From NCBI RefSeq assembly GCF_015207605.1, contig NZ_JADEWO010000012.1, forward strand, positions 62,001 through 126,000: a DNA stretch of 64,000 nt, read 5' to 3'. The position numbers and the translations under genes are program-made. The number at the start of each line of letters is the position of its first letter. Within the stretch, counting starts at the first letter, position 1. Source of the stretch: Oculatella sp. LEGE 06141. GTDB taxonomy: Bacteria; Cyanobacteriota; Cyanobacteriia; Elainellales; Elainellaceae. A model generated the notes under the pieces. It was not told the origin of the DNA and made no database searches. It saw only the letters and a list, made by a program, of their open reading frames with translations. Positions 24,275 to 34,562 of this stretch are shown one piece after another.

Positions 24275-25375
24275 ATGAGCCAATTGCGTTACCCCCCTCG
24301 CGGTCTTTACGGCATGAGCCGACGCAAGTTTGTGCAATATGGAGCGATCGCGTTCGGTAGTGGTATGGTGGCGGCCTGCACGTCTAATCGCCCGGCGGCA
24401 ACGGAGTCTCCGGCGGCCAGTTCCCCCGCCGCTGCCCCATCATCCGGAGAGCTGACCTCCATTACCTACGGCACGAACTGGTATGCCCAGGCCGAGCATG
24501 GCGGCTTTTATCAAGCCGTGGCTACTGGCATCTACGAAGACTATGGGCTGGACGTAACCGTGCAAATGGGAGGGCCGCAGGTGAACGGCACGCAGCTCTT
24601 AATGGGTGGGGCTGTTGACTTTTTTATGGGGTATGCATCCGATGCTATCAAGGCGATCGAAGAAGGCATCCCCAAGGTAACCGTGGCCTCCATCTTTCAG
24701 AAAGATCCGCAGGTGTTGCTGGCTCATCCCGACACCGGAGCCAGTTCGCTAGAAGACCTCAAAGGCAGACCGATCTTTATTTCATCAGCCGCTAACGTTA
24801 CCTATTGGCCGTTTCTGCAAGCAAAGTTTGGTTTTACCGAAGATCAAAAGCGCCCCTACAACTTCAACCCTGGCCCCTTTTTGGCCGACAAAAATGCAGC
24901 GCAGCAGGGCTATCTCAGTTCTGAACCGCTGGCGATCGCCAACGAAGGCGGGTTTGAGCCAGTAGTGTTTTTGCTGGCTGACTACGGATACAGTCCCTAC
25001 TCAACCACCATTGAGTGTAAGCGAGAACTGGTAGAACAAAACCCCGACCTGGTGCAGCGGTTTGTTGAAGCGTCCATTAAAGGTTGGTACAGCTATTTGG
25101 AGGATGACCCCACACCGGGCAATGAGCTAATTAAGCAAGCCAACCCGGAGATGACCGACGAGCAACTGGCCTACAGCATCGAGAAGATGAAAGAGTACGG
25201 CATTGTCACATCGGGAGATGCCGAGACGCAGGGCATTGGCGCAATGACCGAGGAACGCTGGCAGGCTTTCTTTGAGACGATGGCAGAAGAGGGCGTATTC
25301 CAGCCCGACACAGACTATACCCAGGCGTACACTTTAGACTTTGTGAATAAGGGTGCAGATGCCTACCGAACATAG
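24275..25375 (+). CDS. ABC transporter substrate-binding lipoprotein, NMT1/THI5-like
   Basis: 366 residues from ATG 24275 with GAAGGAG before it. The N-terminus has a twin-arginine motif (SRRKFVQYGA) and a lipobox ending in VAAC, so the protein is probably exported folded and lipid-anchored. The mature part, after an Ala/Pro/Ser-rich linker, shows the NMT1-type periplasmic-binding fold: TYGTNWYAQAEHGGFYQAV and GGPQVNGTQLLMGGAVDF. Families in this group bind pyrimidine (thiamine) precursors, sulfonates, nitrate or riboflavin; the substrate cannot be decided here. Next gene is the ATPase, but no permease gene follows. Confidence 0.85.
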   Translation: MSQLRYPPRGLYGMSRRKFVQYGAIAFGSGMVAACTSNRPAATESPAASSPAAAPSSGELTSITYGTNWYAQAEHGGFYQAVATGIYEDYGLDVTVQMGGPQVNGTQLLMGGAVDFFMGYASDAIKAIEEGIPKVTVASIFQKDPQVLLAHPDTGASSLEDLKGRPIFISSAANVTYWPFLQAKFGFTEDQKRPYNFNPGPFLADKNAAQQGYLSSEPLAIANEGGFEPVVFLLADYGYSPYSTTIECKRELVEQNPDLVQRFVEASIKGWYSYLEDDPTPGNELIKQANPEMTDEQLAYSIEKMKEYGIVTSGDAETQGIGAMTEERWQAFFETMAEEGVFQPDTDYTQAYTLDFVNKGADAYRT

Positions 25376-25492
25376 TTTTGGGCATACTGGACTGTAATCT
25401 ATCCCGGCTTTACCAGCGCTGGCACCGTTCAATCAGGGGAATTGTTCTTCGTCGCGGCACCGCTCGTTTCCTTCATTGAGGAAAATTTACAG

Positions 25493-26296
25493 ATGAATCA
25501 CAGTCCTGCGATCGCCATTGACAACGTCAGCAAGGTCTACGCCAACGGCACCGTTGCCTTGCAGGATCTCAATTTGACGATTGAAGAGGGGCAGTTTGTT
25601 AGCTTACTGGGGCCGTCTGGTTGCGGCAAGAGTACGGTGTTGCGGCTAATTGCTGGACTCGGCAAACTGACTTCAGGCTCGATTCAATGGGGGCACCAGC
25701 ACGCCCAGCGACAGCTTGCCTTTGTGTTTCAGGATGCGGCACTAATGCCGTGGGCAACGGTGGCTGAAAATATTCGGTTGCCGTTGAAGCTGGCGGGCAT
25801 TCCCCGGCTGACGGCAAAAGCGGCGGTGGAAGAGGCGATTCAATTGGTCGATCTACAAGGGTTCGAGCAATCCTATCCGCGCGAGTTGTCGGGTGGAATG
25901 AAGATGCGAGTGTCGATCGCCCGATCCCTTGTTACCAAACCAGAAGTGCTGCTCATGGATGAGCCGTTTGGGGCGCTGGATGAAATGACCCGCAGCCGAC
26001 TCAACAGCGATCTGCTTGACCTCTGGAGCCAAAAGCAGTGGACGGTGGTATTTGTCACCCACAACATTTATGAGGCGGTTTATCTCTCGAATCGGGTGAT
26101 TGTGATGGCGGCTCGTCCGGGTCGGGTGGTGGCTGATGTGGCGATCGAGTCTCCCTATCCCCGCACCGAAGAGTTTCGCACGTCGCTGGCGTATAACCAA
26201 TATTGTCGTGAGATTTCAGCCTCGCTTTCCAGAGCGGTCAATGTCCCTATGGGCGATCGATGGTCAGAGTCAGAACAAAACCTGGCGATTCAGTAA
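25493..26296 (+). CDS. ABC transporter ATP-binding protein, nitrate/sulfonate/taurine type
   Basis: 267 residues from ATG 25493; a GAGG lies upstream, and the longer frame to 25442 has no ribosome site. Walker A GPSGCGKST, Q-loop FVFQDAALMPW, signature LSGGMKMR, Walker B LLMDEPFGALDE and the H-loop VTHNIYEAVYLS are all present. This is the TauB/SsuB/NrtD-type subfamily and fits the preceding binding protein. A 118-base gap separates the genes. The expected membrane permease is absent; a repeat-filled region follows instead. Confidence 0.92.
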   Translation: MNHSPAIAIDNVSKVYANGTVALQDLNLTIEEGQFVSLLGPSGCGKSTVLRLIAGLGKLTSGSIQWGHQHAQRQLAFVFQDAALMPWATVAENIRLPLKLAGIPRLTAKAAVEEAIQLVDLQGFEQSYPRELSGGMKMRVSIARSLVTKPEVLLMDEPFGALDEMTRSRLNSDLLDLWSQKQWTVVFVTHNIYEAVYLSNRVIVMAARPGRVVADVAIESPYPRTEEFRTSLAYNQYCREISASLSRAVNVPMGDRWSESEQNLAIQ

Positions 26297-26379
26297 GAAG
26301 GGTGGGCATTGTCGGCCAGTGAGAACAGCCGCTTAGCAATCCCTAATGGAATCGCCCTTAGAGACGTTTGATACGTTTC

Positions 26380-26575
26380 AGAGGGTGTCTGAGAATGGCT
26401 CAACATTCTAAATTAGCCCCCTAAATCCCCCAAAAATGGGGGACTTTGAAACAGAATTGATTCAGAAGTCCCCGTTCGGCTGAGCGCTCACGTCGAAGCC
26501 AACATTGGGGGATTAGGGGGCGGTTCGAGTTGGAGCTTAGCACTTTTAAGATATCCTCTCAAACATCCTCTAACT
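26380..26575. repeat. Dispersed repeat, copy 1
   Basis: This block contains GGTTCGAGTTGGAGCTTAGC, CCCCCTAAATCCCCCAA, GACTTTGAAACAGAATTGA and GTTCGGCTGAGCGCTCACGT. Parts recur inverted at 51290-51430 and scattered near 36.9, 37.8, 41.2 and 41.6 kb. It fills most of the 345-base spacer (26297-26642) after the ATPase gene, in the position where a permease would be expected. No transposase is present. Confidence 0.8.
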
Positions 26576-26642
26576 GACCATCAGCACTTTTAACCCATCC
26601 TCTGATGCCAATGCCAGTGCCATGAGAATCAACGGATTGGGA

Positions 26643-29600
26643 TCACTGGTGAGCCTTAATGAGAGAGTTTAATGCCATCAGAAATTCCTGTTCCAGGTAA
26701 GGCTTGGTAAAGTAAGCCGCCGCTCCTAACTGCATTGCCAACCAACGATGTTTATCATTACTGCGTGACGTTAACATCACAACGGGAACCAGCGAGAGAT
26801 TTGGATCTTGGCGACGATAATTGAGAAACTCGAACCCGTTCATGTTTGGCATTTCAATATCGCAAATCACGAGCTGTACCGATGCGCCTTGCTGTAGTTG
26901 CTCGATCGCCTCATGCCCATCTCGCGCCTGTAACACGCGAAACCCGGCTCGTTCCAGGGAAAGCGCCAGGGTTCGTCGCAGGGTTACCGCATCATCCACG
27001 ACCAGAATGGTGGTTGCCCGAATCGGCTGCACGGTTGTGAGACGGCCAGACGAGTTGTGGTCGCGCCCGGTTAACAATGGTTGCGACTCGCTCATCCGCA
27101 CGGTCGTTACCGCACTTTGATCTAGCCCTAACGACAGCAGCGCAATGCCATCAATTACCGGAACCAAACTACCATCCCCCAAAATCGTACATCCATAGAT
27201 GTAACTGGGTGGTGCAATGACCGAGCCAAACGGTTTGACCACCAATTCTTGCTCTGTCACCAGGCGATCGATCTCTAACGCAAATACCTGATGCTCCTGG
27301 CGGAAAATCAGCATGGGTAAAGCCCAATGTTGCGGTAGGGCAATCGAGTCTAATGCTTTGCTGGGAGGAGCCTCGGATAAGGGGCAGGCATAGTCGAGCA
27401 GATCGGCCATGCCGTAAACCGGAATGATCTGCTCTCGCCAGTATAAAAACCGCTGTGCCCCCGATTGTTTGATTTGATCCTCTTGCGGCGTGAGAATTTC
27501 CTCGATGCTGTCGGCCGGTAGCGCCATCGCTATCGACCCAACCAGGCAAATGATCAGTTTGACAATGGTTAATGTAAACGGCAGCGCCAGTGTAAAGGTT
27601 GCTCCTTTGCCAGGGGACGAGCTAACCGACACGGTTCCCTTAATGGCACGGAGTTGCGATCGCACCACATCCAACCCAACACCTCGCCCGGATAGCTCAC
27701 TAACCCGCTGCGCCGTTGAAAAACCAGGTTCAAAGATGAATTCAAGCAGCTGTGCTGGAGCCATAAGCGCTATCTGTTCGGCGGAAAGCCATCCCAGATC
27801 CAGCAATCGCCTGCGGATGCGATCGAAGTTGATCCCCTGCCCGTCGTCTTCTACCTGAATGATGGTCTGGTTTCCCTTGTGATGCGCCCGAATTTCGATT
27901 TGCCCTTGTTCTGCCTTTCCCTGCTCTTTGCGAATGGCCGGAGCTTCAATGCCATGATCAAACGCATTACGTAACAAATGCAGCAAGGGATCGTAAAGCT
28001 TTTCCAGGATCGCTTTATCAACCAGGACTCCCGCTCCGGTCAACTTCAACTGAACTGGCTTGTGATAAGCCGTTGACAGGTTACGCAACATGCGCGGAAA
28101 GCGATTGAGAATTTCACCCAGCGGCAACATACGCGCCCAAATCAGCTCATCTCGCAAGTAAGAGAGCATGTGTCGCTGCTGATCTAACGCCTGGTTGGAC
28201 TGGCGAGCAAATAAGCTAATATCGTCAACGGTTTCTTCTAATTGAACGATGGTTTCTAAAATCTCCTGGAGCTGGGAGTACATTCCCCCATAGGTATCCA
28301 TTTCCAGGGAGTCAAACTCGGCAGAGGGCGACGGCTGAGTAGTTAATGGCACCGAAGTCAAAGAGACAGGCGAAATGGGGGATGATGAATTGGAGGGTCG
28401 GGTTTGGCTCTGCTGGCCAGGGGTAGCGCCATCTTCTTCAATGCGATGACGTTCTGGTGCAACTAGCAATTGATCCGAGAATTGCCGCAGTTGATTTGCC
28501 ATCGTTTGAAACCGACCAAACCGATTAAGCAGCTCATGCAGCGCTGTCTGCATCTGTTCATTTTGCAAGGATAAACCATTACGGTTAATGGCTAATTCAC
28601 CCACCAGGTTGTTCATGCGCTCCAGGCGCTCGGTATCTACCCGCACCGTCATGCCAGGGGTTGCTGGCCCTTCTTTGCGGGGAAGCGGTTGTTTAGGCCG
28701 CTGTTCGTCCTGATTGATCCGCGATAGGTGGTTGCTCTTGCGAACTTCTAAGGCTCCATTTTGCGGAGTCGTTGGTGTGATTGAACCACGGCTTTCTGGT
28801 AATGCTAACAACCGAGGGGCGATCGCTCGTTTCTGGTTCGGCGGTGGTGCGGTGGACTTTGGAATAATGGTCAGAAGAGAGGAGCTATCTACACCATTTG
28901 CCTCATTTACCTCATCTGCACCGTTTACCTCATCTGCACCGTTTACCTTATCTACCCCGTTTACCTCATCTACCCCATTTACCTCATCTGCCCCATTTAC
29001 CTCATCTACACCGTTTACTTCATCTACACCATTTACACCATCTACTTCATCTACCCCATTTACCTCATCTACACCATTTGCCTCATTTATCTCATCTACC
29101 CCATTTATCTCATCTACCCCATTTATCTCATTTATCTCATCTGCTGTTGGCAAAGCCGACGAGTCTGGCGGTACACTCTCCGTTGTTGATGGAGTCGGCT
29201 GTTGCTGCTTGTACGGAACTAACGACGAGATCTGCTGCTGTAGGCGTGCTGGAGTGTTACCCGCTAACCATTTAATTTCTTTGATTGCATCAATCTCGGT
29301 TTTTGCTTCATGCTGTGGTACAAACAGCGGAAGGTTGCCATTTAAATCTGTTGAATCTGTCTCTGCTAGACCATGTTCATCATCTAACAATGAGCTATCT
29401 GCAAAGGCAGCCATCATCTCTGGCTCGATCGTCTCTGTGCGTTCCAGCAATTCCTGAGCAGCAGAATCTTCCAACTGGGTAGCCGTATCTTCTAAGCTGT
29501 TCTCCGGTTCACCGGATTCAAAACCACTGTCAGGCTCCGGCTCAAGGCTGGGTTCCAGTTCAGATTCAAGGCTCGATTCGAAGAGCGATTCAAAGCTGGG

Positions 29601-31214
29601 TTCCAGTTCAGACTCAAGCGCTGCCAACTCAGCTTCAAGACTCGATTCAAAGAGCGATTCAAAATCCAGTTCAAAACCAGGCTCAGGTTGAGCCTCAAAG
29701 CTGGGTTCCAGTTCAGATTCAAGCGCTGCTAATTCAGACTCAAAGCTGGGTTCCAGTTCAGATTCAAGTGCTGCTAATTCAGATTCAAAGCTGGGTTCAG
29801 CCTTAGACTCAAGGTTGAATTCAAAATCAGACTCAAAGCCAATTTCCAGTTCAGATTCAAGCGTTGCTAATTCAGACTCAAAGCTGGGTTCCAGTTCAGA
29901 TTCAAGCGCTGCTAATTCAGATTCAAAGCTGGGTTCAGCCTTAGACTCAAGGTTGAATTCAAAATCGGACTCAAAGCCAATTTCCAGTTCAGACTCAAAG
30001 CTCAATTCCAGTTCGGAGCTAAGGTTGGATTCAACGCCGGATTCGACGCCGGATTCAAAACTGGATTCAAAGCCAGCTTCAAGTCCAGATTCAAAGTTGT
30101 GTTCAAAGTTGGGGTCAGGTTCAGACTCAAGGTACGATTCAAACTCAGATTCAAAGCCTGATTCAAATTCAAAGCTCGATTCAAACTTGGACTCAAATTC
30201 AGGCTCAAATTCAGGCTCAAATTCAGGTTCAAATTCAGGTTCAAATTCAGGCTCAAAGCTGTTTTCAAACTCAGATGCGTTTTGCGATGAGATATCCAGG
30301 TAAGAGGCATCGCTGCCAAACATGTCGTCTAGTAGCGATACTCCGCTCTCTAGCTCGTCAAAGTCGGCATCCAAAATGAAGGAGTCTGCGATCGAGAGTC
30401 GGACTGTTTCTGGAAGAAAGGTGGGGCTAGGAGCCGTCAATGCCATTAAACGCGCAGATGGCCCTCGACCACCAGCGCGATCGCCCGCTAAAACCGCTCG
30501 ACGACCCGCTTCAAAATCGGCTAATGCCAATAGCATGATTTCGTCGGCACAGTCTGGATTGACGTTCAATGCTTGCTGTGCCGCTTCAGCGATCGCTCCA
30601 AATTCTGGCAGATTCAGCAGTTCTGCAAATCCGGCAAACACCTCGGCTTGCGCCCGTAGCTCGCCCGCTATTTCATAGCCTCGGGGATGGGCTGCGATCG
30701 CAGCCAGACGATTAATTCCTTCGGCTACATCCACCTCAAAGATCGAGGTGACCATATCAATTCCCATGTCTTTTGAACTGGGAATGTAAGTATTGCCATC
30801 GTTTAGCGCATCCCCACACCGTTCCTCAATTTGGGCAAAGATGGGATCAGCGATCGCCGTCGCCTGCTGTGGATCGAATGAACCGACTGTGATTTGTTCT
30901 AGCAGCGGCAAGCGCAAACAGTCGTATGCTTGCAACAACTGGTTTTCTAAGTCGGCATCAATCTCTAAGCCATCACTATAGAGTGCCTTAAAGACGTTTT
31001 CTAACCGATGGGCAATAGTTGCGATCGTCTCCAGGCCAACGCTAGAGGCACCGCCCTTAATGGTATGAGCCGCCCGCATCAGTGAATGAATTTCAGCATC
31101 ACTGCGCTCTTGAGTAAGAGCCAGCAGCCCCGACTCCAGCACTTGCAGTAAGTCTGGTGCTTCTTCAACAAAGAACTGATAGGCTTGATCGCGGATATCA
31201 GAATTAATCGCCAT
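26643..31214 (-). CDS. Hybrid CheA-type histidine kinase with receiver domain (PixL-like)
   Basis: 1523 residues. Hpt domain at the N-terminus with HTIKGGASSVGLE (phosphorylated His about 50), a second Hpt-like helical part (150-240), a long Glu/Phe/Ser-rich repeat (about 310-580), a second repeat of NGVDEV units (about 695-780), dimerisation (about 850), HATPase (LLRNAFDHGIEAP, DDGQGINFDRIRRR, GRGVGLDVV, GKGATFTL; about 1020-1160), CheW-like domain (about 1170-1330) and C-terminal receiver (ILVVDDAVTLRR; phosphoacceptor Asp in VICDIEMPNMNGF; KPY). Last gene of the phototaxis-type operon. Receiver and Hpt together suggest an intramolecular phosphorelay or phosphate sink. Confidence 0.93.
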   Translation of the reverse strand: MAINSDIRDQAYQFFVEEAPDLLQVLESGLLALTQERSDAEIHSLMRAAHTIKGGASSVGLETIATIAHRLENVFKALYSDGLEIDADLENQLLQAYDCLRLPLLEQITVGSFDPQQATAIADPIFAQIEERCGDALNDGNTYIPSSKDMGIDMVTSIFEVDVAEGINRLAAIAAHPRGYEIAGELRAQAEVFAGFAELLNLPEFGAIAEAAQQALNVNPDCADEIMLLALADFEAGRRAVLAGDRAGGRGPSARLMALTAPSPTFLPETVRLSIADSFILDADFDELESGVSLLDDMFGSDASYLDISSQNASEFENSFEPEFEPEFEPEFEPEFEPEFESKFESSFEFESGFESEFESYLESEPDPNFEHNFESGLEAGFESSFESGVESGVESNLSSELELSFESELEIGFESDFEFNLESKAEPSFESELAALESELEPSFESELATLESELEIGFESDFEFNLESKAEPSFESELAALESELEPSFESELAALESELEPSFEAQPEPGFELDFESLFESSLEAELAALESELEPSFESLFESSLESELEPSLEPEPDSGFESGEPENSLEDTATQLEDSAAQELLERTETIEPEMMAAFADSSLLDDEHGLAETDSTDLNGNLPLFVPQHEAKTEIDAIKEIKWLAGNTPARLQQQISSLVPYKQQQPTPSTTESVPPDSSALPTADEINEINGVDEINGVDEINEANGVDEVNGVDEVDGVNGVDEVNGVDEVNGADEVNGVDEVNGVDKVNGADEVNGADEVNEANGVDSSSLLTIIPKSTAPPPNQKRAIAPRLLALPESRGSITPTTPQNGALEVRKSNHLSRINQDEQRPKQPLPRKEGPATPGMTVRVDTERLERMNNLVGELAINRNGLSLQNEQMQTALHELLNRFGRFQTMANQLRQFSDQLLVAPERHRIEEDGATPGQQSQTRPSNSSSPISPVSLTSVPLTTQPSPSAEFDSLEMDTYGGMYSQLQEILETIVQLEETVDDISLFARQSNQALDQQRHMLSYLRDELIWARMLPLGEILNRFPRMLRNLSTAYHKPVQLKLTGAGVLVDKAILEKLYDPLLHLLRNAFDHGIEAPAIRKEQGKAEQGQIEIRAHHKGNQTIIQVEDDGQGINFDRIRRRLLDLGWLSAEQIALMAPAQLLEFIFEPGFSTAQRVSELSGRGVGLDVVRSQLRAIKGTVSVSSSPGKGATFTLALPFTLTIVKLIICLVGSIAMALPADSIEEILTPQEDQIKQSGAQRFLYWREQIIPVYGMADLLDYACPLSEAPPSKALDSIALPQHWALPMLIFRQEHQVFALEIDRLVTEQELVVKPFGSVIAPPSYIYGCTILGDGSLVPVIDGIALLSLGLDQSAVTTVRMSESQPLLTGRDHNSSGRLTTVQPIRATTILVVDDAVTLRRTLALSLERAGFRVLQARDGHEAIEQLQQGASVQLVICDIEMPNMNGFEFLNYRRQDPNLSLVPVVMLTSRSNDKHRWLAMQLGAAAYFTKPYLEQEFLMALNSLIKAHQ
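28880..29150. repeat. NGVDEV-coding tandem repeat inside the CheA gene
   Basis: Repeats of about 15-18 bases (plus strand: ACCTCATCTACCCCATTT and variants) encode NGVDEVNGVDEVNGADEV on the minus strand. The unit differs by codon changes and small insertions, typical of slippage. Within it the opposite strand is also open, which produces spurious frames. Confidence 0.85.
29490..30290. repeat. Glu/Phe/Ser-rich coding repeat inside the CheA gene
   Basis: About 800 bases of 12- to 18-base units (plus strand: TTCAGATTCAAAGCT, AATTCAGGCTCA) encode FESELE, FEPEFE and LESELEPS. A larger unit, about 46 codons (ELEIGFESDFEFNLESKAEP and on), is present twice in succession. It lies between the second Hpt-like part and the catalytic core, so its length can vary without harming either. 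Confidence 0.85.
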
Positions 31215-31445
31215 TGATCCCCTACTCCTCAGGGTTAGCTAACCTTAGAGGTTGTTTAAACGGATGAAATGTCTCCTGTGGGGGCGTAGCATTCGGCAGA
31301 TAGCCCTTGAAATAGACCCTGAAGTATTGCCCGAATCCCCACGCCCCTACCAGGTGTCGGGCTACAAATTAGAGGTTGTTTGAAACGGATCAAATATCCT
31401 GCCTGTGCTCTCTCAATCCCCCAACCTGGGGACTAAAACATCCTC
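31215..31445. repeat. Repeat-filled spacer within the chemotaxis operon
   Basis: Holds GAGGTTGTTT(G)AAACGGATCAAA-like repeats, the motif GTAGCATTCGGCAGATAGCCC (also near 38.65 kb) and CCCCAACCTGGGGA. No gene is present between the MCP-like and CheA-like genes, so the operon was invaded by repeat units without breaking any frame. Confidence 0.7.
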
Positions 31446-34340
31446 TTAGCCGACCTTAAACTGACCAACACCCTCTTGTAGTGCTCGCGCTACTTTTCGC
31501 AGTTGTTCAAAGGAGGACGACACTTGCGTCGCTTCCGTTGATGTCTTGTTGGCAATTGCCGCCACGTCCATCATGGTTTGCGTCACAGTTTCAGAGGTTT
31601 GAGACTGAACTACCGTAGCCTGAGCGATCGCTTCTACCAGGCTGCTAATTTGCGAACTAACCGTTGTGATTTTGTTCAGGCTTTGGCGGGTGTCATCCAC
31701 CAGTTTGGTTCCAGTCACAACCTGCTCTGTTCCGGCTTCCATGGCGGCCACCACTTCATTGGTTTCGGCCTGAATGTTGGATACCAGCTTCCGAATTTCT
31801 TCCGTAGCCTCGGCAGACTGCCGCGCCAGTGTTCGAACTTCTTCTGCTACCACCGCAAATCCCCGGCCTTCTTCTCCAGCACGCGATGCTTCAATGGATG
31901 CATTGAGCGCCAACATGTTGGTTTGGGCGGCAAAGGCGCTAATTAGCTCCACCACACCAGAAATCTTTTGGGATGATTCTCCCAGGTGTTTTACCTTTTT
32001 CGAGGTTTCGGCCACCGTAGAACGAATGGATTGAATCCCATCAACCGTGCGGTTCATGGCGGCATCCCCTTCTTTTACAGTCAGGTTGGCTTGCTTCACG
32101 GCCTGTTCGGCCTGTTCGGCGTTAATTGCAACACTCCGAACGGTTTCTGCCATGTCTTGAACCAGGTTAAGCGCCGATGCAATGTTTTCCGCCTGACGCA
32201 ACGCTTCTTCCGACAGGGATTGCACCGATTGTTCATTCGAGCTGGTGGTTTCAGTTACCTGGTTGGCAGCTTGCTGCACCTGAAGGACAATTTTCCGCAG
32301 GTTATCAACCGTGGCGTTGTAGGAGTCGGCGATCGTACCAATTTCGTCTGCCGTTACCCTGGCACGCGTGGTCAAGTCGCCTCGGCTAATTGGATCAACT
32401 TCCTTCAGCAGTTCCAGCGCTCGTTTCTGCAACGATTCTTTGATCTGTCGCTGTTCTTCAGCCAGGCGGGTGGTTTGCTCCAACAGTTCCACTCGATAGA
32501 TCGATAGACCTAGCTCTGTGCCAAGCCGCTGGAAAAAGTTCACTTCCATATCTTGCCAGCGGTGGGTAGTCGCGCAGACATGACCAACAAGCAAGCCAAA
32601 CAGTTTTCCGCCACCTGAGATGGGAACAACGAGACTCGATTTCACATCCAACCGTTCCAGCAGACGCAGATGCTCTGGATCGAAGTTAGCGGTGGAAACA
32701 TCCTCTGCAACCACAGTCCGCCCATTGTTATAAGCCTCACGCACCTGTACCGGAATACAGCCATCCGTGATTTTTTCTTCCAGAGCGCTGATCCAGCCTG
32801 CTTCCACTGATTCGGCAACCACGCGATCGCCATTGCGTCCATCAAACCGATACACCACCACGCGATCGAGTTCAAGCAGCGATCGGATGCCTTGAGTCAC
32901 CTGGTTAAAGATGTCTTGCAAGTCGGATGCCTGAACCACGCCAGACCCTTTTGCCAGGGCGGTCAACCGTTCCTGCGCGGCTTCAAACGCCTGAGCTTCC
33001 GTTGTTTCTTGTAACTGGCTCGCCATCGCATTGATGTTGGCTCCCAGCGCGGCAATTTCGTCTGTTCCCTGAAACGCCAGGCGGGTATCAAAGTCGCCCT
33101 GACCAATTCGTTCCACCGCATCGGCAGCCGCAATCAACGGTTTGGTGGCTCGGTTGGCAACAACAGTGGAGAGAATACCTACCAAAATTGCAGCAACCAG
33201 CGCCCCAATTTCCAGCGTCAGCAACAGTTGGCGCTGCGGTGCAAACACCTCATCCGCACTGCCAGAAATCAAGAAACCGAAGTCTAGCTCAGGTACGCCT
33301 GCTACGTTTGAGATAGGAACATAGGTTAGCAGCCGTTTAGAGCCGTCATCTGGATCAATATCTATGGCGGTTCCGGGCTGCTGACGGGCTTGCAGTTCCG
33401 CAAATTTGGCAAAGTGTTCTGCCGCAGGTTGCCCAATGCGTTGTTCGCTACCAGTCGCAACGAAATAATTACCGCTGTTATCCACCACGTAGTAGTGGTC
33501 GTCGTCGTCTTCAAACTCCTGAATGATTTTATTGAGTCCTTCAACCGGCATTTGGAACCGCACAACGCCCTTCAAGGCACCCGTACTCACATCTTTTACG
33601 GGTGCCGCCAGGTGCATACTGAGGGTGCCCGTGGTTCGAGAAATGGAGGGTGGGTTAACAGTGGGTTGCCCCGTTTCCACAACGCGCTCAAAAAAGTCGC
33701 GCCCTTTATGGTTGGGCACCGGAACACCATCCGCTTGCACCACCGCATCGCCGTTGAGGTTGAAGAAAGCAATACTGTTATAAACGCCGTACAGCTCGGT
33801 GTAACGAGTTAGAAAGGCTTGCTTTTCGGCCTGCGGGGTTGCTTCAAAGAGCCGCTGGTTGGTGAAAATTGGCACCTGGCTGAGAAGCTGAATATCCGAA
33901 TATCGGTCTGCCATGAAGACATCAATCTCGTTGGCAAGCTGACTCGCTTCGTTGAGTTCGTCTTGCTGAATCTGAGCCGTTAAGGATTGACTCGCCAGGT
34001 AATAGGCGATCGCACCAATCGCCAATACCGGAACGGTACCAATCGCAATTGCTAGTGCAGTCGTTTTGGTTCTAATTCCAAGTTGGTTCCATCGGCTCAG
34101 AAAAGAACGTTTGGAGCGTTTCGCCGGTGGCTGCTCCTCTGGTTGTCTGAATTCAATCTGGGGTTGAGGAACCGATCGCCGGGGTGGCGGCGGCGGCACG
34201 TTGGTAAAGCCCTGGGAGCCGTTTCGCCGGGAGACTTGACCATTGCCATTGCCGTTGCCATTGCCATTGCCGTTGCCAAGACCGGATACGTAGTTCTGGT
34301 TTGAGTTAGGAGAGTTAGGTTTAGAAGGCAACTGAGTCAT
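31446..34340 (-). CDS. Methyl-accepting chemotaxis protein with GAF domain (PixJ-like)
   Basis: 964 residues from ATG 34340. A Gly-Asn repeat linker and Pro-rich cytoplasmic tail lead to TM1 (about 80-100), a dCache-like sensor, TM2 ([19 protein letters not shown], near 380), HAMP, GAF (about 460-610), another HAMP-like part and the MCP signalling domain ([40 protein letters not shown]). In the GAF, where bilin-binding proteins have Cys-His, this one reads DPEHL, so it lacks the canonical chromophore cysteine. Probably relays signals to the CheA-like kinase downstream through the CheW-like protein. Confidence 0.93.
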   Translation of the reverse strand: MTQLPSKPNSPNSNQNYVSGLGNGNGNGNGNGNGQVSRRNGSQGFTNVPPPPPRRSVPQPQIEFRQPEEQPPAKRSKRSFLSRWNQLGIRTKTTALAIAIGTVPVLAIGAIAYYLASQSLTAQIQQDELNEASQLANEIDVFMADRYSDIQLLSQVPIFTNQRLFEATPQAEKQAFLTRYTELYGVYNSIAFFNLNGDAVVQADGVPVPNHKGRDFFERVVETGQPTVNPPSISRTTGTLSMHLAAPVKDVSTGALKGVVRFQMPVEGLNKIIQEFEDDDDHYYVVDNSGNYFVATGSEQRIGQPAAEHFAKFAELQARQQPGTAIDIDPDDGSKRLLTYVPISNVAGVPELDFGFLISGSADEVFAPQRQLLLTLEIGALVAAILVGILSTVVANRATKPLIAAADAVERIGQGDFDTRLAFQGTDEIAALGANINAMASQLQETTEAQAFEAAQERLTALAKGSGVVQASDLQDIFNQVTQGIRSLLELDRVVVYRFDGRNGDRVVAESVEAGWISALEEKITDGCIPVQVREAYNNGRTVVAEDVSTANFDPEHLRLLERLDVKSSLVVPISGGGKLFGLLVGHVCATTHRWQDMEVNFFQRLGTELGLSIYRVELLEQTTRLAEEQRQIKESLQKRALELLKEVDPISRGDLTTRARVTADEIGTIADSYNATVDNLRKIVLQVQQAANQVTETTSSNEQSVQSLSEEALRQAENIASALNLVQDMAETVRSVAINAEQAEQAVKQANLTVKEGDAAMNRTVDGIQSIRSTVAETSKKVKHLGESSQKISGVVELISAFAAQTNMLALNASIEASRAGEEGRGFAVVAEEVRTLARQSAEATEEIRKLVSNIQAETNEVVAAMEAGTEQVVTGTKLVDDTRQSLNKITTVSSQISSLVEAIAQATVVQSQTSETVTQTMMDVAAIANKTSTEATQVSSSFEQLRKVARALQEGVGQFKVG

Positions 34341-34562
34341 GCGGTAAATCTCATAATCAAGGGTTCGATTCAATGTGAGTATTGCGATCGAGCACAAAAC
34401 CAGGACGGTCGTATTGCTAAGCCAGACAGAAAGGTTTTAGCAAGGAGATGGCGAATGCTTAGGAGGGATTAGCAATGCCAAACCCGCTACTCTTGCTATA
34501 GTTGGTTCATCAAAAATTCGCCGTAGTTGATCTGGTTTAATTGCCGTTGTTCTGTTGGCTAA

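Noticed and set aside
28714-29457. Rightward 247-codon frame (Phe/Thr/Ser repeats)
   Set aside because: Shadow of the NGVDEV repeat array on the other strand of the CheA gene; composition follows from the repeat period alone.
29490-30290. CRISPR-like array of short repeats
   Set aside because: Units are 12-18 bases with no unique spacers of constant length, stay in frame and encode a low-complexity linker. No cas genes are near.
29815-30303. Rightward 162-codon Ser/Asp/Lys-rich frame
   Set aside because: Shadow of the Glu/Phe/Ser repeat array in the CheA gene.
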